In this document: positions 50,289 through 58,640 of the stretch, in pieces
Position numbering within the stretch: the first letter of the stretch is position 1
How the letters are laid out: every line of letters begins with the position of its first letter
Assembly (NCBI RefSeq): GCF_015644665.1
Contig: NZ_JADOBQ010000002.1
Coordinates: 248,001 to 312,000 of the forward strand
Direction: 5' to 3'
Origin: Roseobacter sp. MH60115
Lineage (GTDB): Bacteria; Pseudomonadota; Alphaproteobacteria; Rhodobacterales; Rhodobacteraceae
DNA length: 64,000 bases
The notes under the pieces: model-generated
What the model was told of the DNA's origin: nothing
The model's database searches: none
What the model saw: only the letters and a program-made list of their open reading frames with translations
Program-made: the position numbers and the translations under genes

Positions 50289-51623
50289 ATGACCACCACC
50301 CGCTTCGCCCCGTCGCCCACCGGGCACATCCACATCGGCAACCTGCGCACCGCGCTGATGAACTACCTCATCGCGCGCAAGGCGGGCGGCACATTCATTC
50401 TGCGCATTGACGACACCGATCCGGAGCGCAGCAAGGAAGAATATGTCGATGGTATCAAGCAGGACCTGGAGTGGCTGGGGCTGCACTGGGACCAGGTGGA
50501 ACGGCAGTCCGAGCGGTTGGACCGCTACGCGGAAGCCGCTGATAAGCTGCGCGAGATCGGGCGCTTTTATGAGGCCTTCGAGACACCGACCGAGTTGGAC
50601 TTGAAGCGGAAAAAGCAGCTCAACATGGGCAAGCCGCCGGTCTATGACCGGGCGGCGCTGGCGCTGACCGACGCGGAGAAAGACGCGCTGCGTGCAGAGC
50701 GGGGCGCGGGCGTCTGGCGCTTCAAGCTCGATCAGGAGCGGATCGAGTGGGCCGATGGCATCCTGGGCGATATCTCGATCGATGCGGCCTCCGTGTCGGA
50801 CCCGGTGCTGATCCGTGGGGACGGGCAGGTGCTCTATACGCTGGCCTCCGTGGTCGATGACACCGAGATGGGCGTGACCCACGTGGTACGTGGATCGGAC
50901 CATGTGACCAACACGGCGACGCAAATCCAGATCATCGGGGCGCTTGGCGGTACGGTGCCGTCATTTGCACACCACTCGCTGCTGACCGGCCCGCAGGGCG
51001 AAGCGCTCAGCAAACGCCTTGGCACGCTCTCGCTGCGCGATCTACGCGCGCAGGGGGTACAGCCGATGGCGCTGCTCAGCCTGATGGCGCGGCTGGGGTC
51101 CTCGGACCCGGTGGAACTGCGCGCCGATATGGCAGAACTGATCGACGGCTTTGACATCACGCGGTTCGGTTCGGCACCGACGAAATTCGATGAACAGGAC
51201 CTCTTCCCGCTGACCGCGCGGCATCTGGCGGGGCTGCCTCTGGCAGAGGTGGCCGAGGCCATCGCCGGGGCCGGTGTGCCCGATGACAAGGCTGCCCAGT
51301 TTTGGGAGGTCACGCGTGAGAATATCACCACATTGCACGATCTCCAAGGCTGGTGGACGATGATGCACAGCGGGGTGGCGCCTGAGATTGACGCCGAGGA
51401 CGCGGATTTCGTCGCTGAGGCCATGAAGCTGCTGCCCGACGCCCCGTTTGACGATCAGACGTGGAGCACATGGACGGCAGCGGTCAAGGAAGCCACGGGT
51501 CGCAAGGGGCGCGGGCTCTTTATGCCGTTGCGTAAGGCGCTGACGGGTCAGGCCCATGGCCCCGACATGTCGGCCCTGATGCCGCTCTTGCAGGTGATCA
51601 AGGCCCGCACGGCTGGCAGGTAA
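50289..51623 (+). CDS. gltX: Glutamyl-tRNA synthetase
   Basis: This 444-residue class Ib enzyme has the HIGH-equivalent in RFAPSPTGHIHIGNLRTALM and a KLSKR-type KMSKS loop in EALSKRLGTLSLRD. The GxxDxE-type catalytic core (RIDDTDPERSKEEYVDGI) is intact, and the C-terminal anticodon-binding region is helical. Many alphaproteobacteria have two GltX copies, one of which charges tRNA-Gln for the amidotransferase route; this copy's specificity cannot be told by eye. Its stop codon TAA falls inside a REP-like repeat (copy 3). Confidence 0.95.
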   Translation: MTTTRFAPSPTGHIHIGNLRTALMNYLIARKAGGTFILRIDDTDPERSKEEYVDGIKQDLEWLGLHWDQVERQSERLDRYAEAADKLREIGRFYEAFETPTELDLKRKKQLNMGKPPVYDRAALALTDAEKDALRAERGAGVWRFKLDQERIEWADGILGDISIDAASVSDPVLIRGDGQVLYTLASVVDDTEMGVTHVVRGSDHVTNTATQIQIIGALGGTVPSFAHHSLLTGPQGEALSKRLGTLSLRDLRAQGVQPMALLSLMARLGSSDPVELRADMAELIDGFDITRFGSAPTKFDEQDLFPLTARHLAGLPLAEVAEAIAGAGVPDDKAAQFWEVTRENITTLHDLQGWWTMMHSGVAPEIDAEDADFVAEAMKLLPDAPFDDQTWSTWTAAVKEATGRKGRGLFMPLRKALTGQAHGPDMSALMPLLQVIKARTAGR

Positions 51624-51641
51624 GGTGGGCTTCAGGCCACC
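51616..51641. repeat. REP-like palindromic element, copy 3
   Basis: 26 bases starting GCAGGTAAGGTGGGCTTC. Against copy 2 it has one substitution and one deleted T. It overlaps the last codons and supplies the TAA stop of gltX (51621-51623), so insertion of the element may have reset the C-terminus. Confidence 0.75.
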
Positions 51642-51718
51642 GTTCCCTGCGTTCCCTGTCGGGGTGGGGTCTGCGCCGACTGCAAGATCAAGTCTCGGGT
51701 GCCGCGTGAGACAGACGG

Positions 51719-53125
51719 ATGGCCATGGCTGAGGCGCAGGCTAAATTCCTGACCGGCAATCTCTTTGCCCATATCTCGGTCATGGCATCGACCTTTTCGA
51801 TTGGGCTGATGGCGGTCTTTGCCGTCGACTTCATCGACATGATCTTCATCGCGATGCTGGGCAAGGAAGAGCTGGCTGCAGCCGTGGGCTACGCCGCCGC
51901 GATCCTGTTTTTCAACACCTCCTTTGGCATCGGCATGGCTGTCGCTGCTGGCGCATTGGTGGCGCGCGCCCTGGGGGAGGGCAACCAAGCCCGCGCCGAA
52001 GCGCGCAAGACCCACGCGCTGGCCTATGGCGCGATCTTCGGGATCTGTTTTGCCGCTGCGGTCTGGGTGAACCTGCCCTGGCTGGTGACGCTGATGGGCG
52101 CGACCGGAGAGACGGCGGATCTGACGCTCTCCTACCTGCGGATCACCGTGCCGGCGCTGCCGTTTCTGATGATCGGGATCATCGGCGGGGCCATCCTGCG
52201 GGCCCATGGAGATGCGCGTCGGGCGATGATGTCCACGATCTGGGGCGGACTTGTGAATGCGGTGCTGGACCCGATCCTGATCTTCGGGCTGGGGCTTGAG
52301 TTGACGGGCGCTGCACTCGCCTCGGTCGCCGCGAATGTGGCGATTGCGGTGATGGCGTTGCGCCCGATCATTCGGTTTTACGGCGGTCTGGGGCGGCCTC
52401 AACTGGGGCCGATGCTGCGCGACTTGGGGCCTATCCTCGCCATCGCCGCGCCCGCGATCCTGACCCAGATCGCCACACCGGTGGGCCAAGCCATCGTGAC
52501 GCGGACCATGGCACAATTCGGTGAGGCGGCAGTGGCAGGCATGGCCATCGTGGGGCGCCTGACACCTCTGGCCTTTGCGATCATCTTTGCCCTCTCGGGC
52601 GCTGTGGGTCCCATCCTCGGGCAGAATTTCGGCGCCCGGGATCACGACCGTGTGCGGCGCGGGTTCAACGACGCGGTGCTGTTCACGGCCATGGTGATCG
52701 TGCTGGTCTCGGTCATCCTCTTCTGCCTACGCACCCAGATCGCGGCGCTCTTCGATGCGACGGGCGTGACCCGCGAGCTGGTATTCCTCTTTTGCGGCCC
52801 GCTGTCGCTTTTGTTTTTCTTCAACGGGGTGCTCTTCGTGGGCAATGCGGCCTTTAACAACATGGGACGGCCGTTTTACTCGACCTTCCTCAATTGGGGC
52901 CGCAATACCGTGGGGATGGTGCCCCTTGTGCTGCTGGGCGCATGGGCGTTCGGGCCTGCCGGTGTGCTGATCGGACAGGCGCTGGCGGGCGTGATCTTTG
53001 GCGTGATCGCCTGGGTCCTGGCGCGGCGGGTGATGCGCGCGGCTGCCGCAGACGGTGGGCCTGTCAAAAAGTCAGAATTCGGGCGGCAGGGGCGCCTCAT
53101 GTCGCTCTTTCACCTGCGCCGATAA
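51719..53125 (+). CDS. MATE family efflux transporter
   Basis: This 468-residue, 12-helix antiporter consists of two similar six-helix halves: MASTFSIGLMAVFAVDFIDM, GYAAAILFFNTSFGIGMAVAAGALVARALGEG, IWGGLVNAVLDPILIFGLGLELTGAALAS in the first half and ALSGAVGPILGQNFGARDHDRVRRGF, GVLFVGNAAFNNMGRP and GMVPLVLLGAWAFGPAGV in the second. It probably exports drugs or metabolites using Na+ or H+. A second ATG two codons in is equally likely as the start. The last 54 bases overlap the convergent cyclotransferase gene. Confidence 0.94.
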   Translation: MAMAEAQAKFLTGNLFAHISVMASTFSIGLMAVFAVDFIDMIFIAMLGKEELAAAVGYAAAILFFNTSFGIGMAVAAGALVARALGEGNQARAEARKTHALAYGAIFGICFAAAVWVNLPWLVTLMGATGETADLTLSYLRITVPALPFLMIGIIGGAILRAHGDARRAMMSTIWGGLVNAVLDPILIFGLGLELTGAALASVAANVAIAVMALRPIIRFYGGLGRPQLGPMLRDLGPILAIAAPAILTQIATPVGQAIVTRTMAQFGEAAVAGMAIVGRLTPLAFAIIFALSGAVGPILGQNFGARDHDRVRRGFNDAVLFTAMVIVLVSVILFCLRTQIAALFDATGVTRELVFLFCGPLSLLFFFNGVLFVGNAAFNNMGRPFYSTFLNWGRNTVGMVPLVLLGAWAFGPAGVLIGQALAGVIFGVIAWVLARRVMRAAAADGGPVKKSEFGRQGRLMSLFHLRR

Positions 53126-53662
53126 CCGGGTCAGGTGGTCGTCCACCAGCCGGGTTTGCAGCTCGGTCAATTGCTGGTGACGTGGATAGACGGGGTCGGC
53201 CCGGTCATTCAGGATCGGGGTGTCCCAGCCATCTGTGCTGTCAAAGAACCCCTGCACCCCGGCCTCGCCAAAGACCTCGTGGAACCCCTGCACCACCACG
53301 TCGAGATAGCTGAGCAGGATCATCTGATTGCTGCGTCTGAGCATGTTTTCCCGCTGCACCGCATAGACGGCGATTTCGGGCGTGGCAGGATGCGCGTGGT
53401 CGATATCGCCATGGGCAGGCACGCGGGCATAGCCGCTTTCGCGCGCGTCAAGTGCTGCCCAATCAGCGCCCGGCACAGCGGCGATGAGACCCTGAATGCT
53501 GTGCCCCGGGGCGGGCACACCGGTGAGCAGCACCACACCGAATCGTGGCGTGGCGACCCAGGCGCGGCGCCAGCCCTTCAGCGTGGCGGGATGGGGGTCG
53601 GGGTAGCTATGGCTCTTGGTGTTCACAAGGCTGCCATAGCCAAAGAAATAAGGATCGCTCAT
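53072..53662 (-). CDS. Gamma-glutamylcyclotransferase-family protein
   Basis: This 196-residue protein has the gamma-glutamylcyclotransferase signature YFFGYGSLVN at the N-terminus and a following LKGWRRAW strand. The segment GADWAALDARESGYARVP contains the general-base Glu (DARESGY). The family makes 5-oxoproline from gamma-glutamyl compounds, including glutathione by ChaC-type members. The start MSDPYFFGYGSL at 53662 is chosen; the longest frame starts at 53761 inside the glycine riboswitch region. It is divergent from gcvT. Confidence 0.88.
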   Translation of the reverse strand: MSDPYFFGYGSLVNTKSHSYPDPHPATLKGWRRAWVATPRFGVVLLTGVPAPGHSIQGLIAAVPGADWAALDARESGYARVPAHGDIDHAHPATPEIAVYAVQRENMLRRSNQMILLSYLDVVVQGFHEVFGEAGVQGFFDSTDGWDTPILNDRADPVYPRHQQLTELQTRLVDDHLTRLSAQVKERHEAPLPPEF

Positions 53663-53723
53663 GGTCTGTCTTTCGCGCAGTCCCGCGCACTCAAACATTA
53701 TGGCGCGGGCGGCACAAGACGTC

Positions 53724-53752
53724 TTGACCAGACCGCATACGCTGGCATACCG
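53724..53752 (+). promoter_or_regulatory. Probable gcvT promoter
   Basis: TTGACC (53724-53729) is a good -35 box; the best -10 at the right distance is CATACC/ATACCG around 53746-53752, which is weak. It lies just upstream of the first aptamer of the riboswitch. Confidence 0.4.
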
Positions 53753-53763
53753 TCCCGACACAT

Positions 53764-53920
53764 CCCGCCCGGGAGAACCGGCTGCAAAGCCGGTGCCGAA
53801 GGAGCAACCGCCCCGGAAACTCTCAGGCCACCGGACCGTGCGGGATCGCAGAACTCTGGAGAGAGGTGCCGCGTGGCATCCGCCGAAGGGATAACGATCT
53901 CAGGCGAAAAGACAGAGGGG
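53764..53920 (+). ncRNA. Tandem glycine riboswitch
   Basis: Two aptamers precede gcvT. Aptamer 1 (about 53764-53844) has CCCGCCCGGGAGAACCGG, the conserved GTGCCGAAGGAGCAACC and AAACTCTCAGG, closing with CGTGCGGG. Aptamer 2 (about 53849-53920) has CTCTGGAGAGAGGTGCC, CCGCCGAAGGGATAACG, ATCTCAGGCGAAAAGACAGAG. The short linker between them is typical of the cooperative class. A hairpin (GCCGGT 53954-53959 with ACCGGC 53975-53980) just before the gcvT ribosome site is a candidate expression platform. Glycine binding normally switches gcv genes on. Confidence 0.92.
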
Positions 53921-53997
53921 GCATCTAGGGCGCGCGTTTTGCGTGTATCTGATGCCGGTCCATTCTCACGCAGAACCGGCTTTGAGGGAGAGGTCGG

Positions 53998-55122
53998 ATG
54001 ACTGAGCTGGCGAGAACGCCGTTACACGGGCTGCATGTGGAGCTGGGCGCCAAGATGGTGCCCTTTGCTGGCTACGACATGCCGGTGCAATATCCCATGG
54101 GTGTGCTGAAGGAACACCTGCACACGCGCGCGGCGGCGGGGCTGTTCGACGTCAGCCATATGGGGCAGGTGATCCTGTCCGGACCTTCGTGGGAGGCGGT
54201 GGCGCTGGCGTTTGAGGCGCTGGTCCCGATGGATGTGATGGGGCTGGAGGACGGGCGGCAGCGCTACGGTCTCTTCACCAATGACGCCGGTGGGATTGAG
54301 GACGACCTGATGTTCGCGCGGCGCGGCGATGATCTGTTTGTCGTTGTGAACGCGGCCTGCAAGGCGGAGGACGTGGCGCGGATGCGGGCAGGGCTGCCGG
54401 ATGAAATTTCAGTGACGGAGCTGACGGACCGCGCGCTGATCGCGCTGCAAGGCCCAAAGGCGGCGGCGGTGATCGAGGACCAGGATTCACGTGCCGCAGA
54501 AATGCGCTTCATGGATGTGGCTGATCTGGCGCTTTGTGGCCATGCCGTCTGGGCCTCGCGCTCCGGCTACACCGGCGAGGATGGGTTTGAAATTTCCGTG
54601 GCGGCGGATGAGGCGGAAACGCTGGTCCGCAGTCTGCTGACACATCACGGCGTCGCCCCGATTGGCCTGGGCGCGCGGGATTCCCTGCGGCTGGAGGCCG
54701 GGCTTTGCCTTTATGGACATGACATTGATGCGATGACCGGACCGGTCGAGGCGGGCCTGACCTGGTCGGTGCAAAAGATACGCCGGGCCAGTGGTGCGCG
54801 GGCGGGCGGGTTTCCCGGGGCCGACGTCGTTCTGGAGGCATTTGCCAGTGGCGTGACGCGCAAACGGGTTGGGTTGCGCCCCGAGGGCCGTGCGCCAATG
54901 CGCGAGGGCGTGCAGCTTTTCGATGCGCAGGAGGGTGGTGCGCAGATCGGCGCCGTTACATCGGGTGGGTTTGGCCCCACGGTCGAGGGTCCGGTCGCCA
55001 TGGGATATGTGACCACCAAGCACGCAGAGGTGGGCACGCGGATATGGGGCGAAGTGCGGGGCAAGCGTTTGGCCGTGGACGTCGCGGCGCTGCCGTTTGT
55101 GCCCGCTAATTTCAAGAGATAA
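53998..55122 (+). CDS. gcvT: Glycine cleavage system T protein, aminomethyltransferase
   Basis: Transfers the methylene group from the H-protein arm to tetrahydrofolate and releases ammonia. The 374 residues have LHGLHVELGAKMVPFAGYDMPVQY, AGLFDVSHMGQ (with the catalytic Asp region), RQRYGLFTNDAGGIEDDLM, RSGYTGEDGFEI (folate site), GLGARDSLRLEAGLCLYGHD and a C-terminal barrel with MGYV. The ATG follows GGGAGAGG closely. It is first in the gcvT-gcvH-gcvP operon under a glycine riboswitch. Confidence 0.97.
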   Translation: MTELARTPLHGLHVELGAKMVPFAGYDMPVQYPMGVLKEHLHTRAAAGLFDVSHMGQVILSGPSWEAVALAFEALVPMDVMGLEDGRQRYGLFTNDAGGIEDDLMFARRGDDLFVVVNAACKAEDVARMRAGLPDEISVTELTDRALIALQGPKAAAVIEDQDSRAAEMRFMDVADLALCGHAVWASRSGYTGEDGFEISVAADEAETLVRSLLTHHGVAPIGLGARDSLRLEAGLCLYGHDIDAMTGPVEAGLTWSVQKIRRASGARAGGFPGADVVLEAFASGVTRKRVGLRPEGRAPMREGVQLFDAQEGGAQIGAVTSGGFGPTVEGPVAMGYVTTKHAEVGTRIWGEVRGKRLAVDVAALPFVPANFKR

Positions 55123-55140
55123 CCAACAGGAGACCAGGAC

Positions 55141-55500
55141 ATGAAATTCACCGAAGAGCACGAGTGGCTGCGCGAAGAGGACGGTTTGATGGTGGTGGGC
55201 ATCACCACCCACGCGGCCGAGCAGCTGGGCGATGTGGTGTTTGTCGAACTGCCCGATGAGGGCACCACGGTGAGCAAGGACGACGAGGTTGTGGTGATCG
55301 AAAGTGTCAAGGCGGCCAGTGACATTCTGGCGCCTGTCGACGGCGAGATCGTCGAGGTGAACGCGGCACTGACGGACAATCCCGGGATGGTGAACGAGGA
55401 TCCGCAGGGCGAAGCCTGGTTCTTCAAGATGTCGGTGAGTGACGCCAGCCAGATGGACGAATTCATGGATGAAGCGGGATACCAGAAATTCATCGCCTGA
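55141..55500 (+). CDS. gcvH: Glycine cleavage system H protein
   Basis: Lipoylated shuttle of the glycine cleavage complex. The 119 residues match the usual size; KFTEEHEWLREEDGLMVVGI opens the fold and the lipoyl-lysine is Lys 57 in VIESVKAASDI, followed by LAPVDGEIVEVN and NEDPQGEAWFFKM. It lies 18 bases after gcvT, with AGGAGA upstream of the ATG. Confidence 0.98.
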   Translation: MKFTEEHEWLREEDGLMVVGITTHAAEQLGDVVFVELPDEGTTVSKDDEVVVIESVKAASDILAPVDGEIVEVNAALTDNPGMVNEDPQGEAWFFKMSVSDASQMDEFMDEAGYQKFIA

Positions 55501-55576
55501 GCGCCCATGGGGTGGAACAGGTATCTGAGAATTGACGAAGGGTGACGCGTGAAGAGCGCGCGAGAGGAGCGATGCG

Positions 55577-58420
55577 ATGGTGTATAAGCCAACCGACTAT
55601 TTGCCATATGATTTTGCCAACCGGCGGCATATCGGGCCGTCCCCGGTGGAGATGGCGGAGATGCTGGACGTTGTCGGGGCGGCCTCACTCGATGCGCTGA
55701 TCGACGACACGCTGCCGCCTGCGATCCGACAGAAAGAGCCGCTGGACTTTGGCAAAGCGATGTCGGAGCGCGAGGTGCTGGAGCATCTGCGCAAGATCGG
55801 TGCCAAGAACAAGGTGCTGACCTCCCTCATCGGGCAGGGATATCACGGCACGGTCACGCCGCCCGCGATCCAGCGGAACATTCTGGAGAACCCGGCGTGG
55901 TACACGGCCTACACGCCCTATCAGCCGGAGATTTCGCAAGGACGACTGGAGGCGCTGTTGAACTTCCAGACCATGGTCAGTGATCTGACCGGGCTGGAGA
56001 TCGCTAATGCCTCCCTGCTGGATGAGGCAACGGCCTGCGCCGAGGCGATGACCATGGCGCAGCGGGTTGCGAAGTCAAAGGCCAAGGCGTTCTTTGTCGA
56101 TCGCGATTGTCATCCGCAGAACATCGCGGTGATGCAGACGCGGGCCGCGCCCCTGGGGATCGAAGTGATCGTTGGCAACCCAGCAAAGATGGATGCGTCA
56201 TCGGTCTTCGGCGCGATTTTCCAGTATCCGGGCACCTACGGCCATGTGCATGATTTCACCGATCATATGACAGCGCTGCATGACCACGGCGCGATTGGCG
56301 TGGTCTCTGCCGATCCTCTGGCGCTGACGCTGCTCAAGGAGCCCGGCGCGATGGGGGCTGATATCGCCGTGGGCTCAACCCAGCGTTTCGGCGTGCCCGA
56401 GGGATATGGCGGGCCACATGCGGCCTATATGGCCTGCCGCGACGCCTATAAGCGCGCGATGCCGGGGCGGATTGTCGGCGTTTCGGTCGATGCGCATGGC
56501 AACCGGGCGTACCGGCTCAGCCTGCAGACGCGCGAGCAGCACATCCGGCGAGAGAAAGCGACGTCGAATGTCTGTACCGCGCAGGCGCTGCTGGCGGTAA
56601 TGGCGTCGATGTACGCAGTGTTCCACGGGCCGGAAGGATTGCGCGCGATTGCACAGCGTATTCACCGCAAAACAGTGCGGCTGGCCAAGGGGCTGGAGGC
56701 GGCAGGCTTCAAGGTGGACCCGAAGGCCTGTTTTGACACGATCACGGTGGATGTGGGGCCGCTGCAGGCCGCCGTTCTCAAATCGGCGGTGGATGAAGGG
56801 ATCAATCTGCGTGCCGTCGGTGAGCGTCGTGTAGGCATTTCGCTGGATGAGCGCTGCAAGCCCGCGACGCTGGAAGCGGTCTGGCGGGCCTTTGGGATTG
56901 ATCGGAAGGATGAGGATTTCCGCCCCGACTACCGCTTCCCCGAAGAGATGCTCCGGACGTCGAAGTATCTGACACATCCGATTTTCCACATGAACCGGGC
57001 CGAGACCGAGATGATGCGCTATATGCGGCGGCTGGCGGATCGGGATCTGGCGCTGGACCGGGCGATGATCCCGCTGGGGTCCTGCACGATGAAGCTGAAC
57101 TCCGCCGCCGAAATGATGCCGGTCAGCTGGCGGGAGTTTTCGCTGATCCACCCCTATGCCCCCGCCGATCAGGCGCATGGGTATGCAGAGATGATTAACG
57201 ACCTGAGTGCCAAACTGTGCGATATCACTGGCTACGATGCGATTTCCATGCAGCCCAATTCGGGCGCACAGGGGGAGTATGCGGGGCTTTTGTCTATCGC
57301 CGGGTATCACCGCGCGCAGGGGCAGGGGCATCGCAACATCTGTCTCATCCCGATGAGCGCACATGGCACCAACCCGGCGAGCGCTCAGATGGTGGGCTGG
57401 AAAGTCGTGGTTGTGAAATCGGCGGCGAACGGTGACATTGATCTGGAGGACTTCCGCGCCAAGGCAGAGCAGCATTCCGAGAACCTCGCAGGCTGCATGA
57501 TCACCTACCCGTCCACCCACGGGGTGTTCGAGGAGACGGTCACGGAGGTGACCCGGATCACCCATGCGCATGGTGGGCAGGTCTATATTGACGGTGCGAA
57601 TATGAACGCGATGGTCGGGCTGTCGCGTCCTGGTGATCTGGGCGGGGATGTGAGCCACCTGAACTTGCACAAGACCTTCTGCATCCCACATGGCGGCGGC
57701 GGTCCGGGCATGGGGCCGATTGGGGTGAAAGCGCATCTGGTGCCGCATTTGCCCGGCGCGCCTAATGGCGGCGAAGGAGCGGTGTCTGCGGCGCCCTTCG
57801 GATCACCGTCGCTGCTGCCGATCAGCTGGGCCTATTGCCTGATGATGGGCGGAGAGGGGCTGACGCAGGCAACGCGGGTCGCGATCCTGAACGCCAACTA
57901 CATCGCACAGAGGCTCGAGGGCGCGTTTGACGTGCTCTACAAAGGTCCGACGGGGCGAGTGGCGCACGAGTGCATTATCGATGTGCGGCCTTTTGATGAG
58001 AGTGCAGGTGTGACCGTGGAGGATATCGCAAAACGGCTCATTGATTGCGGATTTCACGCGCCGACCATGAGCTGGCCGGTGGCGGGTACACTGATGGTCG
58101 AGCCGACAGAGAGCGAGACCAAGGCGGAGCTTGACCGCTTCTGTGATGCGATGCTGGCGATCCGAGCCGAGATTGCCGCAGTGGAAGCGGGTGAAATGGA
58201 TGTCGAGAACAACCCGCTGAAACACGCACCGCACACGGTTGAGGATTTGGTCGGCGATTGGGATCGGCCCTATAGCCGGGAGGAAGGCTGTTTTCCGCCG
58301 GGCGCTTTCCGCGTCGACAAGTATTGGCCACCCGTGAACCGGGTCGACAATGTCTATGGCGACCGGCACCTTGTGTGCACCTGCCCACCGATGGAGGACT
58401 ATGCAGAGGCTGCCGAATAA
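55577..58420 (+). CDS. gcvP: Glycine dehydrogenase (decarboxylating), P protein
   Basis: PLP enzyme that decarboxylates glycine onto the H-protein arm. The 947 residues correspond to the single-chain form, with an inactive N-terminal half and a catalytic C-terminal half. The PLP-lysine is Lys 699 in [18 protein letters not shown]; other marks are [40 protein letters not shown] and [17 protein letters not shown] site precedes ATG 55577, and an ATG at 55572 is out of frame. It ends the operon and is followed by a repeat element and a hairpin. Confidence 0.98.
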   Translation: MVYKPTDYLPYDFANRRHIGPSPVEMAEMLDVVGAASLDALIDDTLPPAIRQKEPLDFGKAMSEREVLEHLRKIGAKNKVLTSLIGQGYHGTVTPPAIQRNILENPAWYTAYTPYQPEISQGRLEALLNFQTMVSDLTGLEIANASLLDEATACAEAMTMAQRVAKSKAKAFFVDRDCHPQNIAVMQTRAAPLGIEVIVGNPAKMDASSVFGAIFQYPGTYGHVHDFTDHMTALHDHGAIGVVSADPLALTLLKEPGAMGADIAVGSTQRFGVPEGYGGPHAAYMACRDAYKRAMPGRIVGVSVDAHGNRAYRLSLQTREQHIRREKATSNVCTAQALLAVMASMYAVFHGPEGLRAIAQRIHRKTVRLAKGLEAAGFKVDPKACFDTITVDVGPLQAAVLKSAVDEGINLRAVGERRVGISLDERCKPATLEAVWRAFGIDRKDEDFRPDYRFPEEMLRTSKYLTHPIFHMNRAETEMMRYMRRLADRDLALDRAMIPLGSCTMKLNSAAEMMPVSWREFSLIHPYAPADQAHGYAEMINDLSAKLCDITGYDAISMQPNSGAQGEYAGLLSIAGYHRAQGQGHRNICLIPMSAHGTNPASAQMVGWKVVVVKSAANGDIDLEDFRAKAEQHSENLAGCMITYPSTHGVFEETVTEVTRITHAHGGQVYIDGANMNAMVGLSRPGDLGGDVSHLNLHKTFCIPHGGGGPGMGPIGVKAHLVPHLPGAPNGGEGAVSAAPFGSPSLLPISWAYCLMMGGEGLTQATRVAILNANYIAQRLEGAFDVLYKGPTGRVAHECIIDVRPFDESAGVTVEDIAKRLIDCGFHAPTMSWPVAGTLMVEPTESETKAELDRFCDAMLAIRAEIAAVEAGEMDVENNPLKHAPHTVEDLVGDWDRPYSREEGCFPPGAFRVDKYWPPVNRVDNVYGDRHLVCTCPPMEDYAEAAE

Positions 58421-58475
58421 GGGGCGCTGCCCCCGGCCCTTCGGGCCTCCCCCGGGATATTTGAGGCCAGAAGAA
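58421..58475. repeat. GC-rich intergenic repeat element, forward copy
   Basis: Starts directly after the gcvP stop: GGGGCGCTGCCCCC, GGCCCTTCGGGCC (hairpin), then CCCGGGATATTTGAGGCC and AGAAGAA. This layout matches intergenic repeats common between Rhodobacterales genes. A second, inverted and partly diverged copy of its right half is at 58599-58630. Confidence 0.65.
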
Positions 58476-58505
58476 CGGGGAGCGGTTTTCCAACTGCTCC
58501 CCGTT
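58474..58505. terminator. Bidirectional terminator hairpin between gcvP and the ABC permease
   Basis: A perfect 10-bp stem, AACGGGGAGC (58474-58483) with GCTCCCCGTT (58496-58505), and a 12-base loop. On the minus strand it is followed by CTTCTGG, on the plus strand by CAAG. It separates the two convergent operons. Confidence 0.6.
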
Positions 58506-58598
58506 CAAGAAGCGTTTTGGCTTCTCCTGGCGCGGTCATCGGCGTCCCCGCCTGTACCGCATCTTCATTCCAGCGGACATTGGTTAAGAAATCGTTGT

Positions 58599-58630
58599 TT
58601 CTTTTGGCCTGAAGTATCCCCGCCGGAGGC
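58599..58630. repeat. GC-rich intergenic repeat element, inverted partial copy
   Basis: On the minus strand: GCCTCCGGCGGGGATACTTC then AGGCCAAAAGAA. It aligns with CCTCCCCCGGGATATTTG and AGGCCAGAAGAA of the forward copy, with about five differences and one gap. It ends 10 bases before the permease stop codon. Confidence 0.6.
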
Positions 58631-58640
58631 AAGAAGACTT

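Noticed and set aside
56375-57748. 457-codon minus-strand open frame
   Set aside because: Antisense to gcvP; no recognisable domain.
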